The position numbers and the translations under genes are program-made. DNA of 64,000 nucleotides from Enterobacter bugandensis (GTDB taxonomy: Bacteria > Pseudomonadota > Gammaproteobacteria > Enterobacterales > Enterobacteriaceae), in NCBI RefSeq assembly GCF_900324475.1, contig NZ_LT992502.1:992001-1056000 (forward strand), written 5' to 3'. The notes under the pieces are model-generated. The model did no database searches. It saw nothing but the letters and a program-made list of their open reading frames with translations, and was not told where the DNA came from. This document shows, in pieces, positions 30,512 through 38,733 of this stretch (position 1 is the stretch's first letter; every line of letters starts with the position of its first letter).

Positions 30512-30708
30512 AATTTATAACTTATCTTCATTCCGTGCGGTAAATTTAAAATCGTGGTTATTATTTGCTCAGTACCTAAAGAACAAATAAAAGTGATGAT
30601 TTCTTGTCCATGTTCATAGTAGGCAGTGTGGGGGTACTTTTGGGGGTACCTTATAAATTAAAATGAATAAAATTACTTATGAATCAATTAAGTGATGGTT
30701 GCTGTTTT

Positions 30709-30938
30709 ACTCCTATTATCGCACCAGTTCTCTCAAAAAGTTACGCATCATTAGCTCCCTTCTTATCTGCACGATGGGGCAGATTTGGGAAAGAAGCTCC
30801 CAAATTCGCATCAATTCTAAGCGCATGTTTGAGCATTCAACTGTTGCGTCTTCTCCTGCTCAGGTTGAAGCAGAGACGGATTTACTGAACGTTATCTTCA
30901 ACGATTCGGATCCAAATTAGCAGGAAGCAAACATTCTC
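30709..30938 (+). repeat. direct repeat DR2 (attR-like copy)
   Basis: Second copy of the 231-bp repeat, 230 bp because one G of the tRNA acceptor end is missing (ATTATCGCACCAG instead of ATTATCGGCACCAG). It preserves only the last part of the tRNA T-arm, so it cannot encode a tRNA. It marks the right end of the module. Confidence 0.9.
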
Positions 30939-31070
30939 CAGACTGAATGCGGTAACGGAAAAAGCAATGATAGAAGTTTTTTCATGCCAGGCGTAGCGCA
31001 GCGTTCACAATGCTGAGCGCTTCATGCTTAAGGCCGGTATAGCCCCTTCAGGCTATACCGCCACTCCCTC

Positions 31071-31817
31071 CTATCGTGCAATTAACGCAAATACACCCCA
31101 GCCAATATATTCCCTTGTGTAAGCCACATGGCGCTTAGGCGCTGCCGTCAGCTCCGTGCGCACCTCCTGTGCAAAATCATCGTCGGGGTTTTGCTCCAGC
31201 CAGCGGCGCAGGGTCATCCATTTCGCAGCTTCGTATCTGTCCCAGCCTTCCTGATCTGCCAGCACCATTTCGACCAGGTCATAGCCCTGGCGATCGAAAG
31301 ACGCGACAAGGTCGGGCAGGGTGAGAAAGTCTGCGGTTGACGAGACGCCGCAAGCCCGAGCCGTCTCCTCCGTTGTGGGAACCTGTCGCCAGTAAGGTTC
31401 ACCGATGAGCATGATTCCCCCGGGCTTAAGGCTTTGTGCCAGCAGGTCCATCGTCCCGGCGACGCCGCCCGCAATCCACGTGGCGCCAACACAGGCCGCC
31501 ACGTCGCATTGTTCATCAGCCACGTAGCCAGCCGCGTCGTTATGCACAAAATGGACGCGTTCGCTGACGCCGAGCGCCTCTGCGCGCCGCGTTGCCTGCG
31601 CGGTAAAGAGCAGGCTCATGTCGATGCCGGTACCGGTAATCCCGTGATCGCGTGCCCAGGTGCAAAGCATCTCTCCCGAACCGCTGCCGAGATCGAGAAG
31701 GCGCGCGCCTGGCTTCATGCGTAACACGCGCCCCAGCGTGGCATATTTTTCTGGCGTGAAGGGGTTATGAATGCGGTGTTCGCTTTCGCTAACAGTAAAT
31801 ATGCGTGGGATATCCAT
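31071..31817 (-). CDS. yjhP: YjhP, class I SAM-dependent methyltransferase
   Basis: 248 residues, recognisable as the orthologue of E. coli YjhP (MDIPRIFTVSESEHRIHNPF start). The SAM-binding motif I is LLDLGSGSGEML near residues 36-47, followed by GIDMS. Substrate unknown. The start at 31817 is favoured over ATG 31820 because AAGGAG is then 6 nt away. In E. coli it is the last gene of topAI-yjhQ-yjhP; here it follows topAI directly. Confidence 0.9.
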   Translation of the reverse strand: MDIPRIFTVSESEHRIHNPFTPEKYATLGRVLRMKPGARLLDLGSGSGEMLCTWARDHGITGTGIDMSLLFTAQATRRAEALGVSERVHFVHNDAAGYVADEQCDVAACVGATWIAGGVAGTMDLLAQSLKPGGIMLIGEPYWRQVPTTEETARACGVSSTADFLTLPDLVASFDRQGYDLVEMVLADQEGWDRYEAAKWMTLRRWLEQNPDDDFAQEVRTELTAAPKRHVAYTREYIGWGVFALIAR

Positions 31818-31827
31818 CATCCTCTCC

Positions 31828-32103
<276 letters not shown>

Positions 32104-32161
32104 TCATCATGTGCAAAACGTGCAAACACACAGCGGTGTCCGCATTCGATTTCGGCGCATT

Positions 32162-32224
32162 GATAATCAGTCCGGCCTGAAAAGGTCGGGGAGCTGATTA
32201 TCGGATGATTACATTCTCCAGCAT
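32162..32224 (-). promoter_or_regulatory. topAI leader: 8-codon ORF overlapping a strong hairpin
   Basis: On the minus strand GAGG (32230-32233) and 5 nt precede an ORF coding MLENVIIR (32224-32198). Its stop codon lies inside the first arm of a hairpin: outer arms GATAATCAG and CTGATTATC (32162-32170 and 32193-32201), inner arms around CCGGCCT and AGGTCGG. Translation of the leader should therefore affect folding. The same frame is open upstream to another ATG (27 codons). E. coli topAI is controlled by the leader peptide ToiL; equivalence is inference. Confidence 0.6.
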
Positions 32225-32306
32225 CAAAGCCTCGGATTGAGTTGAAAGGTATTTACGGGGTGAATGATAACACCCGGTCATTGTATGTGTATACCCAGGG
32301 TTGAAA

Positions 32307-32331
32307 AGTGTGATCCCGGTAAGATCACACT
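32307..32331. terminator. terminator hairpin at the end of the GGDEF-EAL gene
   Basis: Perfect 9-bp stem AGTGTGATC / GATCACACT overlapping the stop codon of the minus-strand gene, with TTTT following on the minus strand and a longer T-run 6 nt away on the plus strand. Confidence 0.7.
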
Positions 32332-34262
32332 GTACCGTTTTTTATATTTTTATCGATTTCAGCCTGTGGCTTTCCGAACAGATAGCCCTGCACGAGATCG
32401 CAGCCCAGCGCCTGAAGCCGTTCAAGCTGCGCTTCGGTTTCCACACCTTCTGCAATGACCCGCATATTGAGGCTCTTCGCCATGCCGGTTATCAGTTTAA
32501 CGATATTAAGCGCGTCGTCTTGGGTGGATATCGGATTCACAAAGGATTTATCAATTTTAATTTTATCAAAATTGAGTTCACTCAGCCTCGAGAGCGAGGA
32601 ATAACCCGTTCCGAAATCATCAATGGAGATTTTTACCCCCAGCGATCTGAGTTTTTTGAGAATAGTGAGCGGCGTGTTGCTGTCACTGAAGAGCGAAGAC
32701 TCCGTAACTTCCAGTTCAAGGCGGCTGGCCGGCAGGCCTGTCTCTTTCAGGATGGACTGAACCATTGCCGTAAATGATTTAGTCCCCAGCTGAACAGGTG
32801 AGACGTTTACCGAGATTCTGGCCGGAACCGCCCAGGAAGCCGCCTCCCGGCAGGCAAGTTCAAGCACATTTTTGCCAATCTCATTGATCATCCCTGTTTT
32901 TTCAGCAACAGAAATAAAGTAATCAGGCGACAAAATCCCCTTTACCGGGTGTATCCAGCGAATAAGCGCTTCATAGCCGTAAATTTCATTGCTGAATGAA
33001 TCGACAATAGGCTGGTAATAAACAACGAATTCATGGTTGCTGATCGCGAGAGCCATATCATGCTCAAGGGTTCTGCTTTCCTGCAGCTTCTGCAGCATCC
33101 ACTGACGGAAGACTTTTATCTGCTGTGAGCCCTCTTTTTTGGCTTCGTAGAGGGCCAGATCGGCAAATTTATAGAGATAATCAGAGCGCCGCTCATTATC
33201 AGATAAAACGATACCTACACAGGTGGCAATTTTTATCAGCTGGTTATTGATCGTATAGGGCAGACTGATGTGAGCGCTAATCTCTTTGGCGCGCGAAACC
33301 GCCGCGTTCTCGGTCAGGCCGCTGGAGAGAAGTGCAAATTCGTCACCGCCCAGGCGGTAAAACGTATCCGTCGCGTTACTCATTGAGGTAAGCCGTCGGG
33401 ATACCTGATTCAACAGTAAATCGCCGGCGTCATGGCCATAGGTATCGTTGACCTCTTTGAACCGGTCTAAATCAAATAACATCACCGTGACAGGGGTATG
33501 GTTTTTATCTGCCTGAAGGGTAATTTTATTGAGATCGTCCCAGAAGAACAGACGGTTTTTCATGCCGGTAAGGGAGTCATGATACACATCATATTCCAGC
33601 TTCGAATTCTGTATTTGCAGTGTTTCTTTTGACCGCTGAAGTTCGTCAGCGAGGGTTTTAACCTGCATGTGGGCTTTAAGAATATTTTTATTCTGATAGA
33701 TCATTAAGAATCCCAGAATAAAGCTTAATATCACCAGAAGTAACGAAAGTACAGAGTAAATATAATATAGGATCTGTATTTTATGGTTGGATTCATTAAT
33801 TGTGTTAATATCTTTGGTTAATGCGCTTGAAGACAGTTGACTGAGCGGCGCGTCGAGCAGGTGCATATTTGCCAGGTACTTTTTTAATTCCTCATGGCTC
33901 ATTTTTTCCAGGTTACTGTCCAGATACGCCAGTATTTCTTTCAGGCGTGCAGCGATCTCTTGATGCGTTTTATCGCTCTCAATATAGCGGCCTAAGTCTC
34001 CCCCGTTCAGTAACTCGCCCTGGCTGAGCATAATTTCGAGACGCATGCGGGCCTGGTCTATCGTAACGTCATCGGTATCGGTTGCGTATAGACCAAGCCA
34101 TGATTCAAATCGGTAGTACTCTGATACCAGTTGAGCCACGGACCAGGACTCAGTGTAGTGAGTCAGTTTTTGCAGCTCTTGCTGACGATCGTAAACAAGA
34201 AATGCAATATATCCCGTCGTGATAAAAAGAGAAAAAATGATACCAACCAGTATCCTGTTCAT
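32325..34262 (-). CDS. membrane GGDEF-EAL protein (c-di-GMP cyclase/phosphodiesterase)
   Basis: 645 residues. Membrane helices at 5-23 and about 166-188 enclose a periplasmic helical sensor. A GGDEF domain follows with intact RLGGDEF (GGDEF 305-309) but no RxxD inhibitory site, and then an EAL domain with EAL 431-433 and the conserved IAEGVETEAQ stretch. Both active sites look complete, so it may make and break c-di-GMP, with the sensor deciding. It is preceded after 18 nt by a small exported protein gene, which is probably its periplasmic partner. GGAGAACATA precedes the ATG. Confidence 0.9.
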   Translation of the reverse strand: MNRILVGIIFSLFITTGYIAFLVYDRQQELQKLTHYTESWSVAQLVSEYYRFESWLGLYATDTDDVTIDQARMRLEIMLSQGELLNGGDLGRYIESDKTHQEIAARLKEILAYLDSNLEKMSHEELKKYLANMHLLDAPLSQLSSSALTKDINTINESNHKIQILYYIYSVLSLLLVILSFILGFLMIYQNKNILKAHMQVKTLADELQRSKETLQIQNSKLEYDVYHDSLTGMKNRLFFWDDLNKITLQADKNHTPVTVMLFDLDRFKEVNDTYGHDAGDLLLNQVSRRLTSMSNATDTFYRLGGDEFALLSSGLTENAAVSRAKEISAHISLPYTINNQLIKIATCVGIVLSDNERRSDYLYKFADLALYEAKKEGSQQIKVFRQWMLQKLQESRTLEHDMALAISNHEFVVYYQPIVDSFSNEIYGYEALIRWIHPVKGILSPDYFISVAEKTGMINEIGKNVLELACREAASWAVPARISVNVSPVQLGTKSFTAMVQSILKETGLPASRLELEVTESSLFSDSNTPLTILKKLRSLGVKISIDDFGTGYSSLSRLSELNFDKIKIDKSFVNPISTQDDALNIVKLITGMAKSLNMRVIAEGVETEAQLERLQALGCDLVQGYLFGKPQAEIDKNIKNGTV

Positions 34263-34279
34263 TATGTTCTCCTGAACTG

Positions 34280-34774
34280 CTATTCAATCTTCATTTTGCT
34301 AACCTGCCATGCTGAACGCGAGTAATAAATTTGATTATTCAACTCAGGAAGACTGTCATAAGGGTATACAATGAATGATGGGCCTTTATCGCGGATACGC
34401 ATATATTCGCCATTAATCTTTAAGGCAAGAATAGCGTTATATTTCTTAAAATCGCTGAGAGGAATAGCGGTTGCGTAATCATTAAGGGCAATAACATTAA
34501 CGACAGAACCCTTTGCTCCAACATAATCCATGAGTTTGTTCATTGGAACACCCTCAAACTTCGTCCTGCCCGTATACCAGGGAGATGTCGTCTCGAAACT
34601 CACCATCCCGAGTTTTTCAAGGCTTGCGAGATCAAACACTGCTTTTCCATCTTCGTTAGTATTTTCTATATTCCCGTAAATCGTCAAAATGGGTTTTCCG
34701 GCGGGTTTCGGCAGTTCACCCGCCCAGGCTAAACTCTGAACCAGACAGCATACCAGCATTAGGATTAATCGCAT
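34280..34774 (-). CDS. exported molybdopterin-oxidoreductase-domain-like protein, operon partner of the GGDEF-EAL protein
   Basis: 164 residues with a signal peptide (MRLILMLVCCLVQSLAWAGE). The body (LTIYGNIENTN, then FDLASLEKLGMVSF and TTSPWYTGRTKFEGVPMN) resembles the sulfite-oxidase/molybdopterin-binding fold found in small periplasmic proteins next to GGDEF genes. No cofactor-ligand Cys is obvious in that core, so a ligand-binding or sensory role is more likely than catalysis. Start ATG 34774 follows GGAGGCCATA; a 4-codon longer GTG start is less likely. It is 17 nt upstream of the GGDEF-EAL gene, so they form an operon. Confidence 0.75.
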   Translation of the reverse strand: MRLILMLVCCLVQSLAWAGELPKPAGKPILTIYGNIENTNEDGKAVFDLASLEKLGMVSFETTSPWYTGRTKFEGVPMNKLMDYVGAKGSVVNVIALNDYATAIPLSDFKKYNAILALKINGEYMRIRDKGPSFIVYPYDSLPELNNQIYYSRSAWQVSKMKIE

Positions 34775-35121
34775 TATGGCCTCCACTTTTGCACAGAAGT
34801 ATATGAATTATAATTTAGTTATCACAGTAGTTTATGTATTTTATTGCGTCGCTATTACTTCTGTACGCGAATGAGGGGTAATTGCAATGTAATCAAATGG
34901 TTATGAGGTTGCGGAAGAGTGATTTCAATCACATACAACACCTCTTTTTTTTGAGGCACGCTACGCTTACTTGAATAAACTCTCTTACGTTTAAAAAACG
35001 ATCGCTTTAATTGAGCGTTATATCCTCACCTCAAAGAATGTACCTGTGATGGACAGGTAAAAAAAACGCCACCCAATGGGCGGCGTCGTCATATTTAGCG
35101 ATTGTTCAGCACGGTGCTCCG
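34775..35121. other. 350-bp AT-rich intergenic region
   Basis: It contains the promoter of the two-gene c-di-GMP operon at the left and a terminator for the minus-strand remnant at 35065-35090 on the right. No gene is seen. Confidence 0.5.
35064..35088 (-). terminator. rho-independent terminator beyond the PD40-like remnant
   Basis: Stem ACGCC-A-CCC / GGG-C-GGCGT with loop AAT; the plus-strand A-run before it is a long T-run on the minus strand. Confidence 0.75.
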
Positions 35122-35364
35122 TTACTTTTTTGCGCCCGGTGAAGCGCTGAGCGGCAAACGCCATAGCTCGTAGCGTTCATGACCGGGTTTGACCGCGCCA
35201 GCAAAGTGGTCATTGAGGCTGCTTGAGGTGAAGATCAGGTCACCGTCCGGACGTATAGCCGGCCTTTCTCGCTGATTTATGCACCTCACCGGCGTCAGTC
35301 GGCTGCCACCCGGGCCATGATCGATCTTCTGACCACGGAACAATGACGGGGGTGTCTCCGTCAT
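35122..35364 (-). pseudogene. C-terminal remnant of a TolB/PD40-like beta-propeller protein
   Basis: 80 codons whose second half (RPAIRPDGDLIFTSSSLN, then GHERYELWRLPLSAS) looks like the last blade and tail of a WD40-like/PD40 protein. The reading frame has no N-terminal domain, no signal peptide and no good ribosome-binding site, yet is followed by a strong terminator. I infer the 3' end of a deleted gene. Alternatively it is a small novel ORF. Confidence 0.45.
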
Positions 35365-35382
35365 GAAAAAAGCGTCTTATTC

Positions 35383-37167
35383 TTAACCCGCCTCCAGCAT
35401 CCCAAAACTCACAATTCGCGAGCGTCCCAGCTCTTTCGCCCGGTACAGTGCCACGTCCGCGGCGCGCAGCAGGTTGTCACTTTGAGCATGCTCTGGATAG
35501 CTGGCGATACCAATTGACACATCCACCGGCCCAATCTCGGTCAGCCCGTAGCGAAGCGATAGCGCATGCACGCCGTTGTAAATCTTCTGCGCGCAGGCGT
35601 GCGCTTCTGCTTCACCGGCCCCGGGAAGCAGAACCAGAAACTCCTCGCCCCCGTAGCGGAATGCCAGCCCGCCGTCGTGCGCGGCCCGCTGAACAATCGT
35701 CGCCACGTTTTTGATTACCTGGTCGCCAGCCTCGTGACCAAAGCGGTCGTTAATGCTTTTAAAGTGATCGATGTCGATCATCATGCAGCTTAACGGCTCG
35801 CCGTTGCGCATGGCCTGCGTCATTTGCGTGTGCAGGGTGTCTTCCAGATGATGACGATTACGCAGGCCGGTAAGCGGGTCAAACAAGGCTTTTTCCAGCA
35901 GCGCGTCGCGCAGGCGCTGATTCGCCAGCGCCAGTCCGAGCGCCTCGGCCATCAGTTCCAGATACGCGCGTGCAGGAGCATTTTCCGGGGTGATGTTCTG
36001 GAACGAGAGCAACCCAATGGCCTCGCCCTGGGCGATAAGCGGTACGCACAGTGCGCTTTCCGCCTGTGATTCTGGGAGATGATAGCAGGCGACATCCGGT
36101 TCACCGTTAACCGGCGGGTGGCTCTGACCGCGACGCACGGCCCAGCACGCATCGGGGTGGAACGTGGCCTCATCATCTGCCGGTGAAAGCCACTGGGCGA
36201 CGCAGCGCATTTGCCACGGATCGCGGTCAAAAACGTAGAGCCGGCCCGCTATCCCCGGCGCGATATTGGGCGCAAACAGCTCCGCCACGTTGATCACATC
36301 GTCAAAGTTTTCACACCCCTGCAGCCGCTGCGTCATACGCGCCAGCAGCTCGCGGATGGCCCAGTCGGCGTCACGCTCTTTTTCCAGACGCTGTCGCGCA
36401 AGGCCGTTTTCACGAAAGATGCGGATGGCCTGGGCCATATCGCCAATCTCATCAATCTGGTTAAAGTTGGGCGTTTCAACGGCGAAGTCCTGAGAGGCCA
36501 GACGGTGAACCACGTCGCTCAGGCGTACCACCGGGCGCAGCACGCGGCGTTTTAATATAAAGCCGAGCACAAACAAGAACAGCAGGGCGGTCAGGCCAAC
36601 CATCACTTCAGAAGCCGTGCGCAGCGCTTTCGATTTTTTCGTCGCCTCCCGCACGGAGGCAATGACACGTTTGTCGAGTATCTGGCGAAAGCGATCGATT
36701 TGGGTTTGTGCGCGCTCAAGCTCCTGCTCGTAGGGCATGCCATAGAGCAGGGCAACGGCCTGCGCATCTTCACCCCGGGCCGCGCTCGTCAGTGCTGCCT
36801 GCTGCTCATCCTGCAGTGCATCAATGATTTTTAAACCATCATGTAGCAGGGCCAGCTCGTCATCTGAAGCGCCGGTGTCCTGCAGTTTCTCCAGCTTCAG
36901 CTCGATGCTCTTCAGTTTTTTCTCTGACGCATTGTACTCATCCAGGATTTGCGGATTTTTTTTGATGACATACAGGCGCGCTAAATCGGACTGTTTCCAG
37001 GCGTCGGTTTCAATATTTTCTGTAAGCTCATCAAAATTTTGACGTAGTTCAATGGCCTGACGTTCGGCAGTGTCAGCACCGGAGGCCATCAGCATGATAA
37101 TGCCGGAGGCGATAGTCAGGCAGACCGTGGCACCGTAGGCCCAGTTGGTTATTGTCGCGATTCGCAC
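35383..37167 (-). CDS. membrane diguanylate cyclase with HAMP and GAF domains
   Basis: 594 residues: a membrane helix at about 9-29, a periplasmic four-helix region rich in charged coiled coil (about 30-185), a second helix (VGLTALLFLFVLGFIL), a HAMP linker, a GAF domain (SALCVPLIAQGEAIGLLSFQ) and a C-terminal GGDEF domain with active motif RYGGEEF near residue 530. No RxxD inhibitory site precedes GGEEF. It should make c-di-GMP in response to a periplasmic or GAF-bound signal. The start is the GTG at 37167 after GGATCTCCAG. Confidence 0.9.
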   Translation of the reverse strand: MRIATITNWAYGATVCLTIASGIIMLMASGADTAERQAIELRQNFDELTENIETDAWKQSDLARLYVIKKNPQILDEYNASEKKLKSIELKLEKLQDTGASDDELALLHDGLKIIDALQDEQQAALTSAARGEDAQAVALLYGMPYEQELERAQTQIDRFRQILDKRVIASVREATKKSKALRTASEVMVGLTALLFLFVLGFILKRRVLRPVVRLSDVVHRLASQDFAVETPNFNQIDEIGDMAQAIRIFRENGLARQRLEKERDADWAIRELLARMTQRLQGCENFDDVINVAELFAPNIAPGIAGRLYVFDRDPWQMRCVAQWLSPADDEATFHPDACWAVRRGQSHPPVNGEPDVACYHLPESQAESALCVPLIAQGEAIGLLSFQNITPENAPARAYLELMAEALGLALANQRLRDALLEKALFDPLTGLRNRHHLEDTLHTQMTQAMRNGEPLSCMMIDIDHFKSINDRFGHEAGDQVIKNVATIVQRAAHDGGLAFRYGGEEFLVLLPGAGEAEAHACAQKIYNGVHALSLRYGLTEIGPVDVSIGIASYPEHAQSDNLLRAADVALYRAKELGRSRIVSFGMLEAG

Positions 37168-37286
37168 CTGGAGATCCTTTTACTGCATAAAGAGGATGGC
37201 GTTCTTCAAATTATAGAAAACGTATGATTTAAGGCGAAAAAAAAGGCGGCACAGCGCCGCCTGATGTGGTCGTTATCGTCACGTCC

Positions 37287-38396
37287 CTACAAATCTGGAG
37301 AGTTTTTTCCCTCTTCGATGAACTCGGCGTCCAGCTCTTCGGCATTGCCCGCGTGATCGCGGCCGGAGAAGAGGTTCCAGCAGGCGATAAACAGCGCGGC
37401 GATGAGCGGCCCAATCACAAAGCCGTTAATGCCGTACAGCTCCATACCGCCGAGGGTAGTGATTAAAATCAGGTAGTCCGGCATTTTGGTGTCTTTCCCC
37501 ACCAGCAGCGGGCGCAGGATATTGTCCACCAGCCCGACAATAATCACGAAGAAGCCAACAATAAACAGCCCCTGCCAGAGCTGGTGCGTGGCGAACAGGT
37601 AAATGGCGGCTGGCACCCAGACAATCGCCGAGCCGACGGCGGGGACCAGCGAGAGGAACGCCATCAGCGCGCCCCAGAGCACGCTGCCGTCGATGCCCAC
37701 GATGGCAAACGCGATCCCGCCAAGCGTGCCCTGAACGACGGCCACCACTGCCGTCCCTTTCACCGTCGCCCGGGAGACGCCGACGAACTTGGCGAACAGG
37801 TGCTGTTTAACAAAATCAGACAGCGGCAGGGAGTCGAGGATCTGGCGTACCAGATACGGTCCATCCTTCAGCAGGAAGAACAGCAGATAAAGCATGATGC
37901 CGAAGCTAATCGCAAAGCCAAACGTGCCTTTGCCGATCAGGAACGCGCTGCCCGCCAGATACTGCCCGCCCTGCAGCGCAACGTCGGAGAGTTTTTTCTG
38001 GATCTGCGCCGCGTTGGTCAGGTTGTGATCCGCCAGGAAGCCGCTGGCCCAGTCCGGCAAGTGGTTGAAGATGCTCGCCACTACCTCCGGGAATTGGGTG
38101 TTGTTCTCCTGAAGCTTCGTGTAAACCACGTTCAGCTCAATGGCGAGCGAGGAGAGGATCACCATCAGCGGGATGAAGACGATCAGGCAGATAATGCCAA
38201 TCGTCAGCAGCGAGGCCAGCCCGTTGCGATCCCCCAGAGCGGCGCGCAATTTGTTTTTTACCGGGTTGAAAATGACGGTCAGAATAGCGGCCCACAGTAT
38301 CGCGGAGAAATAGGGCGACAGCACGTCGAAGAAGGCCCAGGTCACAAGGGCGAGAATGAAAATAAAGAAACCTTTGGTCAGTCCGTTAAAGCGCAT
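37287..38396 (-). CDS. AI-2E family transporter
   Basis: 369-residue polytopic membrane protein of the AI-2E transporter (PerM/YdiK/TqsA) family with about eight helices. The typical central segment RATVKGTAVVAVVQGTLGG and the DNILRPLLVG motif are present. Its own substrate is unknown: family members have been linked to autoinducer export and Na+/H+ antiport. The C terminus is acidic (AEELDAEFIEEG). It is not the YdiK orthologue by its N-terminal sequence. It stands alone between the cyclase and mmuP. Confidence 0.88.
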   Translation of the reverse strand: MRFNGLTKGFFIFILALVTWAFFDVLSPYFSAILWAAILTVIFNPVKNKLRAALGDRNGLASLLTIGIICLIVFIPLMVILSSLAIELNVVYTKLQENNTQFPEVVASIFNHLPDWASGFLADHNLTNAAQIQKKLSDVALQGGQYLAGSAFLIGKGTFGFAISFGIMLYLLFFLLKDGPYLVRQILDSLPLSDFVKQHLFAKFVGVSRATVKGTAVVAVVQGTLGGIAFAIVGIDGSVLWGALMAFLSLVPAVGSAIVWVPAAIYLFATHQLWQGLFIVGFFVIIVGLVDNILRPLLVGKDTKMPDYLILITTLGGMELYGINGFVIGPLIAALFIACWNLFSGRDHAGNAEELDAEFIEEGKNSPDL

Positions 38397-38577
38397 CAGT
38401 CAGTCCTGGTTACTAAGAAACTGTGACGACTATAGAACCGATTGCGAGAATTACCAACCCGGCGGCCAGTTCAGCAATATCGCAGTATGAATTTGCGCTT
38501 CTCGGATAGCACTTTCGACTGACCGAAGATCGCACGTTCCCGCACCATGCTGTTAGTATCTGCTTGCGGAGGTGCTT

Positions 38578-38664
38578 ATGGCCTGGCGTCCCATTCTTTA
38601 TGTGATCCTCACAACCCACCCCAGACTCAGCGCGCGGCGTGCCCGTTTACGTCTGGTCATCTAG
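38578..38664 (+). CDS. candidate 28-residue small ORF upstream of mmuP
   Basis: ATG 38578 is preceded by GCGGAGGTGCTT, a near-perfect ribosome-binding site. The frame codes a basic peptide (MAWRPILYVILTTHP, then Arg-rich LSARRARLRLVI). It ends about 20 nt before the mmuP -10 element, so it would be on a separate or longer transcript. Unrecognised; only the ribosome-binding site and base use argue for it. Confidence 0.3.
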   Translation: MAWRPILYVILTTHPRLSARRARLRLVI

Positions 38665-38684
38665 CTTTTTATTAACAATCGCGG

Positions 38685-38690
38685 TATAAC
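38685..38690 (+). promoter_or_regulatory. probable mmuP -10 element
   Basis: TATAAC at 38685-38690, ten nt before the MetJ-like boxes. The -35 is poor, which is common for regulated promoters. Confidence 0.45.
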
Positions 38691-38699
38691 ACCTTCTTT

Positions 38700-38723
38700 G
38701 GATGTTTAGATGTCCATACGTAT
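38700..38723 (+). promoter_or_regulatory. MetJ-like operator (three tandem met boxes) at mmuP
   Basis: Three adjacent octamers GGATGTTT, AGATGTCC and ATACGTAT match the met box AGACGTCT at 5, 6 and 6 of 8 positions. They lie between the -10 and the mmuP start, where MetJ with SAM would block transcription. This fits the role of mmuPM in making methionine. Confidence 0.6.
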
Positions 38724-38733
38724 AGAAGGTAAT

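Larger units (their letters stand above)
27520..30708 (+). mobile_element. tRNA-Thr-borne defence module / island remnant
   Basis: DNA between the two 231-bp repeats. Together with one repeat copy this is about 3.4 kb. It contains a phage-packaging-like HTH gene with a terminator before it and an AT-rich AIPR-family gene after it. No integrase, excisionase or replication gene is seen. Base composition shifts sharply between the two halves (GC-balanced phage-like first part, AT-rich second part), so it looks composite. It could be lost by recombination between the repeats or be mobilised in trans. Confidence 0.75.
30465..31070. other. right junction of the thrW module
   Basis: No gene. In order: the AIPR terminator, an AT-rich stretch, a tandem GGGGGTACTTTT / GGGGGTACC (30630-30650), the second direct repeat (30709-30938), and about 130 bp of flank with an inverted repeat CGGTATAGCC / GGCTATACCG (30 nt before the yjhP stop, 31035-31060). 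Confidence 0.7.

Noticed and set aside
38413..38619. 68-codon minus-strand frame upstream of the AI-2E gene
   Set aside because: No ribosome-binding site and no motif; it overlaps the better-initiated plus-strand small ORF and looks like chance.
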